This document shows positions 22,871 to 33,108 of a stretch of 38,696 nucleotides of DNA, piece after piece. The notes under the pieces were generated by a model. The model had not been told where the DNA came from, made no database searches, and was given only the letters and a program-made list of their open reading frames with translations. The DNA is from Byssochlamys sp. IMV 00236 (taxonomy: Eukaryota; Ascomycota; Eurotiomycetes; Eurotiales; Thermoascaceae): assembly GCA_001931875.2 (NCBI GenBank), contig MSJH02000125.1, positions 1-38,696 on the forward strand, read 5' to 3'. The position numbers and the translations under genes were made by a program. Within the stretch, counting starts at the first letter, position 1. Each line of letters opens with the position of its first letter.

Positions 22871-24770
22871 ATGAATTCTGCGCACGACTCAAAAGATTGG
22901 CAAATGTCCCAAGCTAATTTACATCATCCAATAATGGCTGAAAGTCCTGTAACTCACCATCAACCTTCTCAATATTCACCAATGCCTTCAATGGACCATC
23001 ACTATTCTCAAACTTACTCTCAAGGTTCTATGCATCCCCCTGTGTAAGTAAAAACTAAATTTGTTAATTCTGTCATTTTTTTTACTTTTTGCTTGAGCAA
23101 CATCAATCTGCATTTTTTTTCCCTTTTTTTAAAAAATTAGTTCTTGATGAGCGGGATACTAAAAAGTTTATTATAGACATCATCAACCTCCTCCCCCTCC
23201 TCCTCCAACAAGCTTTTTGCCTCATGCAAAGCCTGAATCTGATCCACGATTACCTAGGTAACTTTTTATTTGGCTTGTGTTTTATATCCCCCTAACATTT
23301 AGTGTTGTCATTTAGCATGATGGCCATTTCTCAACCCAGCACGCCTCGTCCTGGCCCTCATTCTCCCACAGCAAAGAAACCACACCCCGCCTACGGCCCT
23401 TCCTCTTTCCATCCTGCCCCATATGCTCATCCTGTACTTGCACGTAAAAGAGGAAGAAGTGAACTCTTTTCTGCTGAACTTGGTCCCTTCTTTAGTTCCA
23501 CAAAGCCTTTTGATAACTTGTATGCTGCAGACAGAACCACATTGTAAGAACACTATAAAAAAAAGAAAAGTTTTGCAACTGTTCTAACTTTATTTTTTTT
23601 TCCCCGTCCAGACTAACTGTTCGAATTCAAGCAAAGATGGATCGGGGTTTCTTTTTAGCTGATAATGACTGGACTTGCTACCGCAGAAATTATTTCCAAG
23701 TCAGTGGCGCGTTTTCCATTCATGGATTGAATCATTACTATGCTGACCAAGACACACAATGTTACGTACAACATGATGGTCAATTCCATCCTGTCCTTCA
23801 CTTTTCAATGTGTATCTCTGCTCGTGTATCCAATAGCGATAAGAAGATCGAACTTGTCCAGCACACACCTAAACGTGATAAAGGTCCACAAACCACGCCA
23901 TCCCCTAAACCTATCATGCCTGGCGGTAATTTGAACATGAGTTCAGTTGGAGCTAATCAAAGCATTGTTACATTCGAACGTATTCAATTCAAGACAGCAA
24001 CTGCTAACAACGGCAAGCGACGTGCTGCTCAGCAATACTATGTTTGTCTCGTTGACCTTTATGCAGAGATTGACGGCAACCAGCGTGTGAAGGTTGCCTC
24101 TTGCCAATCTGCTCCATTGGTCGTTCGCGGCCGTAGCCCTGGCCATTACTCTGACAACCATGAACGATATGAAAACAGTATGGTCATGGCACCTCCAACT
24201 CAAGACGACAGATTTAGTGCACCTTTTCCTAGACCCCCTATGACACCTCCTGCCGTCATGGGCTCTGAATATGGCTCACCTTATCCCTACTCGGCATACC
24301 CCGGTTATCCTCCTTTCAATCCTATGAACGGTTCTCTTCCATCTGGCATGATGATGAACTCTACACCACCTACGCCCACTAGTGGACCTGGACCACAACA
24401 GGGACCCTATATGGTCCCAAGTATGACCTCAGACCCTTCTTCGTCTGAAACATCCTCCCCTGATCTTTATCAAGGCGAATTTAATAATGGAGCTCCACCC
24501 ACTGGATTGCCAGATGACAATAAACTGCCTCAACAACAACAACAGCAACAACAACAACAACAACAACCACCTCAAGGCATGATGCCCATCGATCATGCTG
24601 ACTGGGCCCGTGGACGCATGAACTCAGCAGGTCACATTCAATCTCCATATGAACAGCATAATTCATACTTTTCTCAACCTCCATCATCACAGTCGTACTC
24701 TAATACTTCAGCCCCTTCAACACCCTATGGCCCACCTAGAAAGTTTACTCACCAGCAGCATGCGTCATAG
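22871..24770 (+). CDS. Ndt80/PhoG-family transcription factor (VIB-1/XprG-like)
   Basis: Four exons (22871-23043, 23177-23257, 23316-23543, 23612-24770) encode 546 residues. A His/Pro/Gln-rich N-terminal region precedes the Ndt80 DNA-binding domain (about residues 130-340), recognised by VRIQAKMDRGFFLADNDWTC, YRRNYFQVSGAFS, the later FERIQFKTATANNGKRRAAQ and YYVCLVDLYAE, and ending near LVVRGRSPGHY. The C-terminal 180 residues are Pro/Ser/Gly-rich with an uninterrupted Gln run (about 24531-24566), as in activation domains. In ascomycetes the relatives control starvation responses, secreted proteases, conidiation and heterokaryon incompatibility (VIB-1, XprG) or meiosis (Ndt80). Which role applies here cannot be told. 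A long non-coding region lies upstream. Confidence 0.92.
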
Positions 24771-25079
24771 CTTGTATAAATACTTTCTGCAAAATAACTT
24801 TCTACATATGGTCCCTTCATACCTATAATTGTTTTCCTCCCTTTATATTGTAAGTTATATGTAATTTCCAGCCCATGCAACCCAAAAAAAAAGAACCTCC
24901 CCTCATCCCCCTTTTCTATTCTTCTTTATATTCAACCACGCTTTTTGTTTATTTTATTATATATTGTTTTATCTTGACAATTCACTCTTCTTTTTTATGT
25001 TTATAATTGAACTTATATATAAATATTACACTTAATACTACCTGTCTTTTTGACGTGATCGTAACACTAGTAAGACACA
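24771..25079. other. Intergenic between Ndt80-family gene and FANCC-like gene
   Basis: Tandem spacing of about 300 bp. It is T-rich with CCTCCCC-type pyrimidine clusters (about 24895-24925), and should contain the 3' UTR of the transcription factor and the promoter of the next gene. I see no separate gene. Confidence 0.4.
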
Positions 25080-27299
25080 ATGGAGCTTGTGTATGCATAA
25101 AGCAGTTTCACATCTCCAATCGGTATATGTGTGTGGCTTCTTTAAAAGTTACACACTTTATCAGTCACGACATATTTTATTCACTTTCTTTCCATGGTCC
25201 TCAATTGGGCTCGTTTCAGGCAGGTGCTGGAAACGGCTCCTGAGAGACGATTGGACTCTGTGATGGATAATATAGAGTTTCTAAAGGATTTTATGTTTCA
25301 ACTTTCGCAAGTAACATGACGAGAATTGTTCATGTTTGATTTAAAATAACACACTTTAGGAATTGAAGCAGATCCCTACTGCTATAGAATGTGCAAAACG
25401 ATATCCGGCTATAGGCTCACTCTTGACTTTAGCATCTGTAACTAGATACAGCATTGTTTATAAACTTGAGCTCATTCTTTAGACACATCCTTATATTGGT
25501 TATTCAACCTCAATGGCGAATTTATTGCTTACGTGCTTGATGGAATATAGCAAATTGAACCTAGAAGATACAGATTCAACATCACTACCAACATTAGAAA
25601 AGTAATTATTATACAAAAACACTAAATGCTTGCATTCACCGATACTCTGTGTATAGATCAACGTTATGGTGTATCATTCGTCTGCGCCGTTTGATACTCG
25701 TCAGTCAAACAGATGAACTCGATACAAGTGACAAAGATAGCCTCATGGCTCAAGTAATGGATCTGATAGTGTCCAAAGGGCATCAGATCAGTGTATGTAG
25801 TTACATAAAATAGGAATGAATCAGGTCTAATTGTATACGATAGGCGGAAACTGTGGCTCGTTTCACAGATTATTGTATAGCACTCGCCCACGACAAGGAT
25901 TGTTCAATAATGATAGAGCAGATTGTTCAGCATGCCTTAAGTGACGAAGAGCCAGATTCAGCTCATTTTCATAGAGAGATACGACTGTCTGAGCGGTTTA
26001 TACATCACTTATGCAAAGAATCATCGGCTTTGAAAGATCATTATCATCGTTGGCCTGATGAGCTGAAAATTAGGTAAGAAAACTAGTAATAAAGCCAAAA
26101 CTGTCGTCTAATCTCCTTCTGTGGTAGGCTGCTCTTGCAAGTAGATGACTTTTTAGATATGGAAATACTGCAATTAATAGAATCATTTACGCAATCATCC
26201 CAGTATATAAACCCAAACGAATTAAGCGAAGCACTACTGAAAAAGGAACTCGTGCAGCTTTCAAGTCGATCTACTTGTCTCTCAAACAAACTGGCTCTCA
26301 AGTTGTCAGAATACGTTGAATTATTTCATGACTGGCGCGTTTCTCGATTAGCGCAGTATCTTTATCCATGCTTAGGAATAGAACTTTATCAGCAGTTAAA
26401 TAGCGCGTTTTCTGAGGGCATTTATCCAGCAAAGGTAGTTCGACATGTGCATGGTTTATTATTAGATCACATTTACAATGGTCCTGCGCAAGGGATCCCC
26501 CAAAGGCGCACGATGGCCTGGTGTTTATCAACATGTTTTATTCAATTCCTATGGCACTGTATTCATGATCTTGTTCATTTTATTCATGATAAAAATGCTC
26601 CTTGGACTAGAGAGGTAATGATAAATGTTTATGAACAACATAAAAAAGGCTAATGTTTGTAAAAAAGTTGGAGGATACTTTGAACTATATCAACTGGATA
26701 ATATACCCGTCGATAGATCATCGACAGCATGAGTCACAGAGAGACTTGCAAAACTGGTTTCAATCACGTCAAGGTAAACCTCCTTTTCTAAAGATTTTTT
26801 TTACTCACATTATTTCGTCTATAATAGGACCAAACGAATCGCAGGAAACATGGTTCCCGGCTATTCTGTTGAACAGTCATGGAGCGGTCGCAGCTTGCTT
26901 TATTACCGCAGCTCTATTTTCAGATCGTGTACAAATGCGTCAGGTGAAATCGATGGTATTACCTTTAGTTACACGCTTTTGATTTTTTTTTTTGTAACTT
27001 ATTCATCCAATAGCTGAGTAGAATTTTTACATTATCCCAGCACGATGGTAAGCATGGTGATGGTAGCTATGGTGATAATAGTAATAGGTAAGCGAGTGTT
27101 TTTTTTTAAAAAAAAACTTTTTTTATACTTACTCATATATTATAGAGTCAATCAAACGATTGATCTAGGCTCTGTTTACCTGTTTCTAGATTGCCTACAT
27201 GACATGCAACATCATGCAGAACGCTATCCTGCCTCTGTTATGCTGCCGTCTAGTTTTATAAAAGAATTAAAAGAATTTGTAAATAGTCACTTCCTATAA
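25080..27299 (+). CDS. FANCC: Probable FANCC (Fanconi anaemia core complex) homologue
   Basis: Exons 25080-25090, 25220-25310, 25360-25437, 25483-25601, 25657-25792, 25844-26073, 26128-26614, 26668-26773, 26828-26943, 27014-27087 and 27146-27299 join in frame to 533 residues; human FANCC has 558. Comparison with human FANCC from memory gives collinear matches: RYPAIGSLL against RFPTIGQLL near the N-terminus; a middle block around NELSEALLKKELVQL; ETWF followed by a small-residue helix against ESWF; and a C-terminus FLDCL...FIKELKEF against FLDQT...LLKELRT. The protein is all-helical in appearance with no catalytic motif, as expected. FANCC bridges FANCE and FANCF to the FANCL ligase module that ubiquitinates FANCD2-FANCI at DNA crosslinks. 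The 11-nt first exon is the weakest part; an internal ATG at 25262 is an alternative. Confidence 0.68.
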
Positions 27300-27426
27300 T
27301 TCATCTGTAGATTATGTTGGCCCCTTCTTTCGTATTACTGTTACACTGTATTGGAAATAGGGTATTATTTCCATTTAGGCTCTTTTTTCTGAAGAAGTAA
27401 TAGGTGTAACTTTTTAAAAAGTGCGC

Positions 27427-27468
<42 letters not shown>

Positions 27469-27783
27469 TGGATGGTTATCAAGTGATACAGAGCTTATTT
27501 TCACATCGTCTTTTTTATTCAAAGCAACATGACTGTGGTCATTACGCAACAAATACAGTTTGCATAAATTTATGCCTGGCAACTTTAGAAAAGTTGTGAT
27601 CGGTTGTTATTCCGAGCGGGAGATCAAGCAAGCAACTTTACAGCATAGTCAACAGGTTACACTGATGTAACTATATATATTTTTTGTCTGGATGCTCTTC
27701 CACCCCCCATCATGTAAGGATATCTTGACGTGAAACACTAGAAGGCGACGATTGCTTTTATTACTTTAATAGTCAAAACGTGT
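27300..27783. other. Convergent 3' intergenic region with long poly(T)
   Basis: Lies between the stop codons of the FANCC-like (plus) and ANCHR-like (minus) genes. It contains an uninterrupted T run of about 37 (27429-27465). I see no coding sequence. The ATATCCTTAC on the minus strand near 27717 lies outside any coding frame. Confidence 0.5.
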
Positions 27784-28650
27784 TCAATTGCCTCTTCGTA
27801 CTCTTTTTTGGTACTTTTTGCTTTTGTGTCTAGTTGCTTCATAGTCTGCAAATTCACTACGATGAGTTTGAAAGAAGCACTCGGTACAGTACTTATTGTC
27901 ATCTTCACACCCTTCACATTCTATAATAGCATCCTCATTGCATATACCTAATAAATGTGTTTATATTTTCTCTTGTTTGTCATAGATTACTTACAACACC
28001 AATCATCTGTTTCATCATACAAATCTTCAGTTGATATAGCTTTGGGAACAGATCCAACTGGTTTATCATCAATAACTGCACTACACGACGTACTACTACT
28101 TGAAGGAACATAATTCTGAATGTTCTTTAATCTTTCTTGTAACTCTGTATCTCGTTTGGCTGTAAATTGCTGGTATTTTTCATCTAGTCTATTTTCTTCT
28201 ATGGCTCTTTTTATCAAAGCATCGCTCTCATCCGATTCAATGAGATTATCTGGACCCAAAAGTATATCCTCAATTTGCTTCATCTTTTGCTGTATGGGTC
28301 CTTGTTGTGGCTGTGATTCAGATTGAGTGAGGACACCATAGATATAATCGTCAATCGCATCCTCTTCGTCATCAGTCTCATACAGCATTTTCTCAATCTT
28401 TTCCCTCCTTTGATTAATATTTTTTTTTTCCCAAGAATCACTCTTACCTCTTGTGTAATATCCTTTTCGTCCAAGTTGGATGGTATTTGATAGTCGTTTC
28501 GTGCTGCAATAGCTTGAGTGGCAAAGACCTTGTTAAATCTTTCTGCGAGGTCGTTATCACTTTTTAATTTTACAGTTTCTTAGATGACACATCAACTCTC
28601 TCTTTTCAAGGTCGTCCTACTTACATGTCCTTTTCGTTCCTTTTTGCCAT
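27784..28650 (-). CDS. ANCHR/ZFYVE19-like protein lacking a FYVE domain
   Basis: Four exons (28625-28650, 28448-28559, 27995-28397, 27784-27947) encode 234 residues. It opens MAKRNEKDIDNDLAERFNKV; an acidic segment (ETDDEEDAIDDYIYGVL) and a charged helix (residues about 90-120) follow. The C-terminal zinc finger reads WCCICNEDAIIECEGC and then YCTECFFQTHR, very close to the B-box-like finger at the end of animal ANCHR (ZFYVE19), which acts with VPS4 in the abscission checkpoint of cytokinesis. The animal protein starts with a FYVE-type finger that is absent here. Exon 3 must start at an AAAAG acceptor (28397/28398) to keep frame; other nearby AGs shift it. The function is inferred from the finger and acidic motif only. 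Confidence 0.75.
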
Positions 28651-28960
28651 AGTTTGTATATATTACTACACAGTATTTGTTTTTTTCCCTAGTAAGAGTG
28701 AACGAGCTCCACAAAAGAAAGTAGGGATGTGCAAAACAAGCATCAGTTGGTTATCCGATGATATTTCATTGGATAGAAATGGTATTTTAAACTACAGCGA
28801 TAAGTTTCCTAGTTTGGTATTCCACTCTCAGACTGCAGCATAAAAAGAAAGCGTGTAAAGGTCTGTATGGTTACTAGCTTACTCTAATTGGCTCTTTTAC
28901 TTTCATTATCATTGTAAAGACTACGTATTGTAATATAATAAAAAAATGACTTTATTATAG
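28651..28960. other. Region upstream of the ANCHR-like gene
   Basis: Contains a 72-codon plus-strand open frame (28625-28843) whose second half (SKSERAPQKKVGMCKTSISW onward) has protein-like composition but no recognisable motif and no clear partner exon. It could be a fragment of the debris that continues to 30.4 kb. The minus-strand promoter of the ANCHR-like gene must lie here. Confidence 0.35.
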
Positions 28961-29142
28961 CTATTGTTCGTCACTAAGAGAGATTCCTTCGATAATGTCG
29001 TCCAAAATATCTTGCTTTTTTCAATGATGATTCTTCTTTCAGTGCTGTCCCAAAGCTTTAGGGCATAGTTATAAAGCTTTGCCGTTCTCTATTCTTCATC
29101 GAACTCATCACATTTGAATGATTCGCCGTTCACACTCCAGGT
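28961..29142 (-). pseudogene. Antisense protein-coding fragment with stop and frameshift
   Basis: Minus-strand reading from 29142 gives TWSVNGESFKCDEFDEE, then a TAG, then RTAKLYNYALKLWDSTERR. A one-base shift continues as KKQDILDDIIEGISLSDEQ to a stop at 28961. The amino-acid pattern (aromatic/charged alternation, acidic C-terminus) looks like real protein that has decayed rather than random sequence. I cannot name the family. It lies next to the Fanzor relic, on the opposite strand. Confidence 0.4.
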
Positions 29143-29289
29143 TTATAAAATTATTCGAATGGATAATACAAGTAGATGGAATGAGTCTCTATAATAATTT
29201 ATGAAGCAAGTGATGATGACTTTCAAGAATTTCCATTAGTTAGAAAAGGTAAAGATAGCATCTATTAATTCCATCTGTTTTATAACAGA

Positions 29290-30428
29290 TTGTTGTAATA
29301 GACAAGGACATCCGTACTTCTTTGAAAGCTGCTAAAGAAGACGCATCTGCTCCTGATCCCTCAAATGTTGTCATCAATAAAAAGGTGTCTATGCCTGCAG
29401 TCAACAAAGATACAAGTGTTCAAACTGTATTACCTACTCCTACTCCTTCCACTAGCTGTACTTCTGCTCCTATCAAGACCTCCAAGAAATATCAAGACAA
29501 GGTTGCTAAGACTGAAGCACTTAAAAAGGAGAAAGAAAAGAATAAAGTGACAGGAAATGATCAAAAACAAGTACGATGTCCTTCTTGTGGTGGAGCCGAT
29601 CACTCTCGCTCCTCCAGTAAGCTATGTCCTATGAATAAGTCAAAAACGAAGCTTGCTACAAGAAGACGAAAAGAACACTAAGAGTGTCATTTAGGCGAAT
29701 TTAAGTATATTAGTGAATTGCCTACTTTAAAAACTGCAAATTTGACATTATTTTTACTAGCTGCCTCTACACGTCTACAAAACTATCAAAGAATCCATAA
29801 CTACTACTGTCAAGATAAATGATATGTCGCTTTCTTACATGGTATGTACTTTAATAACGCTGTGTATGGCATAGGCCTCAAAAATTAAAGTTCAAGACGT
29901 ATATCAACAAGCAAAAAGGAACTCAAGAAATTGTTAAAAGACTCTTTGATAACAGCAAAAAGTATGGCACATTAAGCACAGTTGGCGCTAAAAACCAAAA
30001 CCCAAACAAAAGCAAACATGTACCTTTATCTCCTACTGACCTCCCTTCCTCCTCTCAACGGAAGCGAATCATTGCGTTCGGAAATGGTTCTTTTTGTTCA
30101 AGTGTGAAAGGTAAACGAGCTGCACCTACTAGACGTATTACTGACAAAATCAAAACAAAATACAAACAATCCACCGGGAGGACCGAATTTGTTTATGTTG
30201 GCGAGTACTTAACGAGTCAGATCTGTAACAAGTGCAAAACCAGTCAATTATAATCTCACTGCTTCTGGATCAAAGCGAAGAGTACACTCTGTCCCCAAGT
30301 ATGAATCTTGTGGTACGGTTTGGAATCGCGATGTGAACAGTGTATTAAATATATATAGTATCTTTGTTTACAAATCAAAACATGACAATGCAAGTTCTCC
30401 CTCCTTCAAAAGACCTTCAGAAGACTAA
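29290..30428 (+). pseudogene. Degraded Fanzor (eukaryotic TnpB-like) gene
   Basis: The left part (29290-29681) encodes a Lys/Thr/Pro-rich stretch ending in a zinc knuckle, RCPSCGGADHSRSSSKLCPM. The right part (exon from 29875 after a GT-AG intron at 29842-29874) encodes IIAFGNGSF, then TEFVYVGEYLTSQICNKCKT, then a stop at 30251. After a one-base shift it continues to SCGTVWNRDVNSVLN and ends at 30428. The order GDG-like strand, EYLTS-x-x-CxxC, second finger half, WNRDVN matches the C-terminus of Fanzor/TnpB proteins, where the WNRDVN Asp is the RuvC-III residue. The central RuvC-I region is missing, the second Cys pair has lost one Cys (Tyr instead), and the frame is broken, so no active nuclease is expected. 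That the two halves belong together is an inference. Confidence 0.55.
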
Positions 30429-30524
30429 CGGTGCTCCTGAGATTCAATGCGCTGTCCATAACGGCAATGCATTCCTTAACAGTCACTTTTGTTGTTATTC
30501 ATTAGTTTTCTAGTTATTTTACAA

Positions 30525-31432
30525 ATGAGCCTATTAGAGCAAGTAACAGAAGAGCTCGCAAAGATCGAGTTGAAAGGTACCTCTTCAAAAGAGAACTAGA
30601 CTTTTACTGATGTTGATTGAAATAGACGATGACATCTCAGAATATATTGCTGGCATTATTCAGGATGATTCAATGGAAGACGATGAAAAGCGTGAAGTTA
30701 TTACAGGATTCTTAGCAGAAGCCACTGTAAGAAGAAAAGTGTGTTATTGAATCAGTGATCTGAATATGCTTTAAATTAGGAAAAATCAACAGAAAACTTG
30801 ATCGATACATTATTAGACGAATGGAAGAACTTGATAAAGAAGCGTGAAAAAGAAGAGGAAGAAAAGCGATCTAAGCTTTTGGAAGAAGCAAAGGGTAAAT
30901 AAAGCATATGGAACGGAGAAAAGACCTGTATCTTAGCATGTTTAATAGTCCGAGAAGAGGAAAGAAGACGTAAAGTCGAGCAAGAGAAACAAGAACGAGA
31001 AACACAGCGTACGTTGCAAAAGCAACTAACAAAGGAAGAAAAGGAAGCTCGTGAACTGCTGATGAGGGAATATGGATATATATCTGAAGAGGAAGGTGAA
31101 AAAGACAAGGAAAAGAAAAAGGAAGATGGCGACAATCAACAAAAGGAGCGTCGTAAGGGCAAAGGAAGTCATCATCAGAATAGCTCGATTATAGGTAAGT
31201 AACTGAGATCATTATTTACTTATAGCTCATGAATAAAAAAGATCCTTTACTTGTTGAGAACCGCAATGCTGAAATGATCAAGGAAAAGGAACGAATAAGA
31301 CGAGAACAGATGAAGCAAGCACATGAGAAAGAGAGGGAACGCAATAGACAAAACTTGGAAAAGCAGAAAAAAGAAAAGACTTTAGACAAGGAAAAGAAGA
31401 AGACCCAAAAAGGAGAAAGAAGACGTATGTGA
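30525..31432 (+). CDS. CCDC43: CCDC43 homologue
   Basis: Five exons (30525-30576, 30626-30726, 30780-30894, 30949-31194, 31242-31432) give 234 residues, close to the animal CCDC43 length. The N-terminal part DDDISEYIAGIIQDDSMEDD resembles the PWI-like helical start of CCDC43. A long charged coiled coil then contains TKEEKEARELLMREYGYISE followed by acidic residues, and the C-terminal block DPLLVENRNAEMIKEKER ends in KKTQKGERR, matching the family's conserved tail (KRTQRGER in the animal protein, from memory). The last acceptor must be the AAAAAAG at 31241; the upstream TATAG leads to a stop. The molecular role of this family is poorly known. Its stop lies 27 bp from the convergent Rrp8 stop. 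Confidence 0.82.
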
Positions 31433-31459
31433 TCTATTGTAAAATATTAAAATGATTTA

Positions 31460-33009
31460 TTATCGCTTCTTGTACAAGCATGGTTTTAATAGTTTTTGTG
31501 CCTTTTTCTGGAGTTTGACTTTAGGTGTGGTTAATCCTGCACCTTTTTTGAGTGCTCTCTTTTGTGTTTTGCTTAATCCAGCTAATACTTCATCCTCTAC
31601 CTCTTCTTCATAGTTTGGTTGCTTTGTAAAATATAACATGATGAACATTTTATTGTTGTCATCCTAATAACATAATTCATTCATATGATCTCTCATTAAC
31701 AATCAACTTAATCCTTACCTTATCCATAAAATCAAAGCCAAGTTCCTCCAAAAGAGTGATGAATGAATCAACATCACTAAATCTACTCACAACCTCTGCT
31801 ATCTTCAATTCACCACTACATTGAAAAATGATAGAATGGGTCAATATATATACACACACACATAAGATGATGGTTCGCTTTTTTCTTACCCAACTTTCAA
31901 AACACGATGTGCCTCTTTCAAGAAGTCAATATAGTTTGTACCCATCAAAGATAATGAAAACACTGCAACATCTACTGAATTTGCTTCAAGCGGTAACTAT
32001 AGTTCAATATACATTCAGAATGAAGATTCGATAGCCTCTGTTTCATCACAGCTTACCTTGGATATATCACATGCGGTGACAAGATCATTCTTGGCTATTA
32101 AATCAAAGCTTAATACCTTGTGCTTCTTCAAAGTCTGAGCAATCATCGCGTCACCACAGCCGAGATCAGCAATGACAGTGCTCTTAGGAAGGCGCCTAAG
32201 TTGATCGATAATCACATCTACAGGATTAACTGGCCATGATTCGACTTGATGACGGAAACCTTCATGATACTATTGATCTTTTAATACGCCATACATAGTA
32301 ATATCCAGTGTGCATCCTTTACCTCATCAAATAATTCGGGTTTTTCTTGGAATAACTTGAATGATTTGTCACCAGGAGTAGTGTACAGCTGTTCATTCAA
32401 CCAACGGAATCTGGCTCCTGATAACTTTTCTTTCATTTTGCGCTGTAAGGGAGTAAGGCCTGCATCCAAGTCTGTTTTGTTATTGACTGGTGTCTGTGAT
32501 GTCTTTTGCTTCTCCTGAGGTGTTGTTTTCAATGTCTTTTTGTTATCCTGAGCAGGTTTTGTTTGTTCAGGCTTTGTTTTGTTCGTTTTAGCTAGTAGCT
32601 ATTAAAAATAAAGATGTTAATCATTCTACTTTCTTACTAAAAAAGAGCGTACCTCTTGTAACTTCTTCTTTTGTTGAAGCTTTTCTTTCTTTATTGGTTT
32701 ATTTTCTATCTTTTCCTTTTTTTCATTCTTTTGTTCAACTTTTTTACTGTTGTCATGCTTGATCTTTTTCTGATTTGGCTTTTCAGTTCTGTTTCCTTCC
32801 TCTTCCAATACTCTCTTTTTGTTGTTTTTTGCCTTCTTTTTTGACGATGTCAAAGTTGAAAGTTGAGCCTGAAGCTGATCAGCTTCTTTTGTAGCTTTTA
32901 CTTCTTTTGATTGTTCCTCATTGGTTTTCTTTTTATTGGCTTTTTTCACGTCTTGTGGTGCGATCTTCTTTGGAAGTGCCCAACCTGAGGCTTCGAATAA
33001 TGGTTGCAT
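31460..33009 (-). CDS. RRP8: Rrp8, 25S/28S rRNA m1A methyltransferase
   Basis: Six exons (32653-33009, 32323-32598, 32057-32269, 31890-31996, 31719-31815, 31460-31663) give 417 residues. The protein starts [15 protein letters not shown], the family's conserved N-terminus, then has about 150 residues rich in Lys (nucleolar localisation). The catalytic part follows: [40 protein letters not shown], the SAM-binding motif [51 protein letters not shown] and [12 protein letters not shown]. It methylates N1 of an adenine in helix 25.1 of the large-subunit rRNA in the nucleolus. The start at 33009 lies only 99 bp from the Gcn2 stop on the same strand. Confidence 0.95.
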
Positions 33010-33108
33010 AGTAAAGAAATAATAAAAAAAAAAAATTACAGAAAAAAAGGTAGTTGCATATGGGGGCTTATGAGCGTGTGTGGGTTTAAAAATTTACAGT
33101 TTATTTTA
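33010..33108. promoter_or_regulatory. 99-bp gap: GCN2 3' end and RRP8 promoter
   Basis: Both flanking genes are on the minus strand, and only 99 bp separate the Gcn2 stop from the Rrp8 start. This interval, with an AT-rich core and an A-run, must contain the transcription start of RRP8 and part of the GCN2 3' UTR, so the two transcripts probably overlap. Confidence 0.6.

Noticed and set aside
23943..24203. Antisense open frames over the Ndt80-domain exon and the kinesin and Gcn2 exons
   Set aside because: Shadow frames of strongly supported genes with no independent motifs.
28387..28447. Possible frameshift in the ANCHR-like gene
   Set aside because: Using the AAAAG acceptor before the Ile codon at 28397 restores frame, so no damage is needed to explain it.
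28458..28468. ATATCCTTTT on the plus strand, another apparent U12-type donor
   Set aside because: It lies in an exon of the minus-strand ANCHR-like gene, on the wrong strand for any intron, so it is coincidental.
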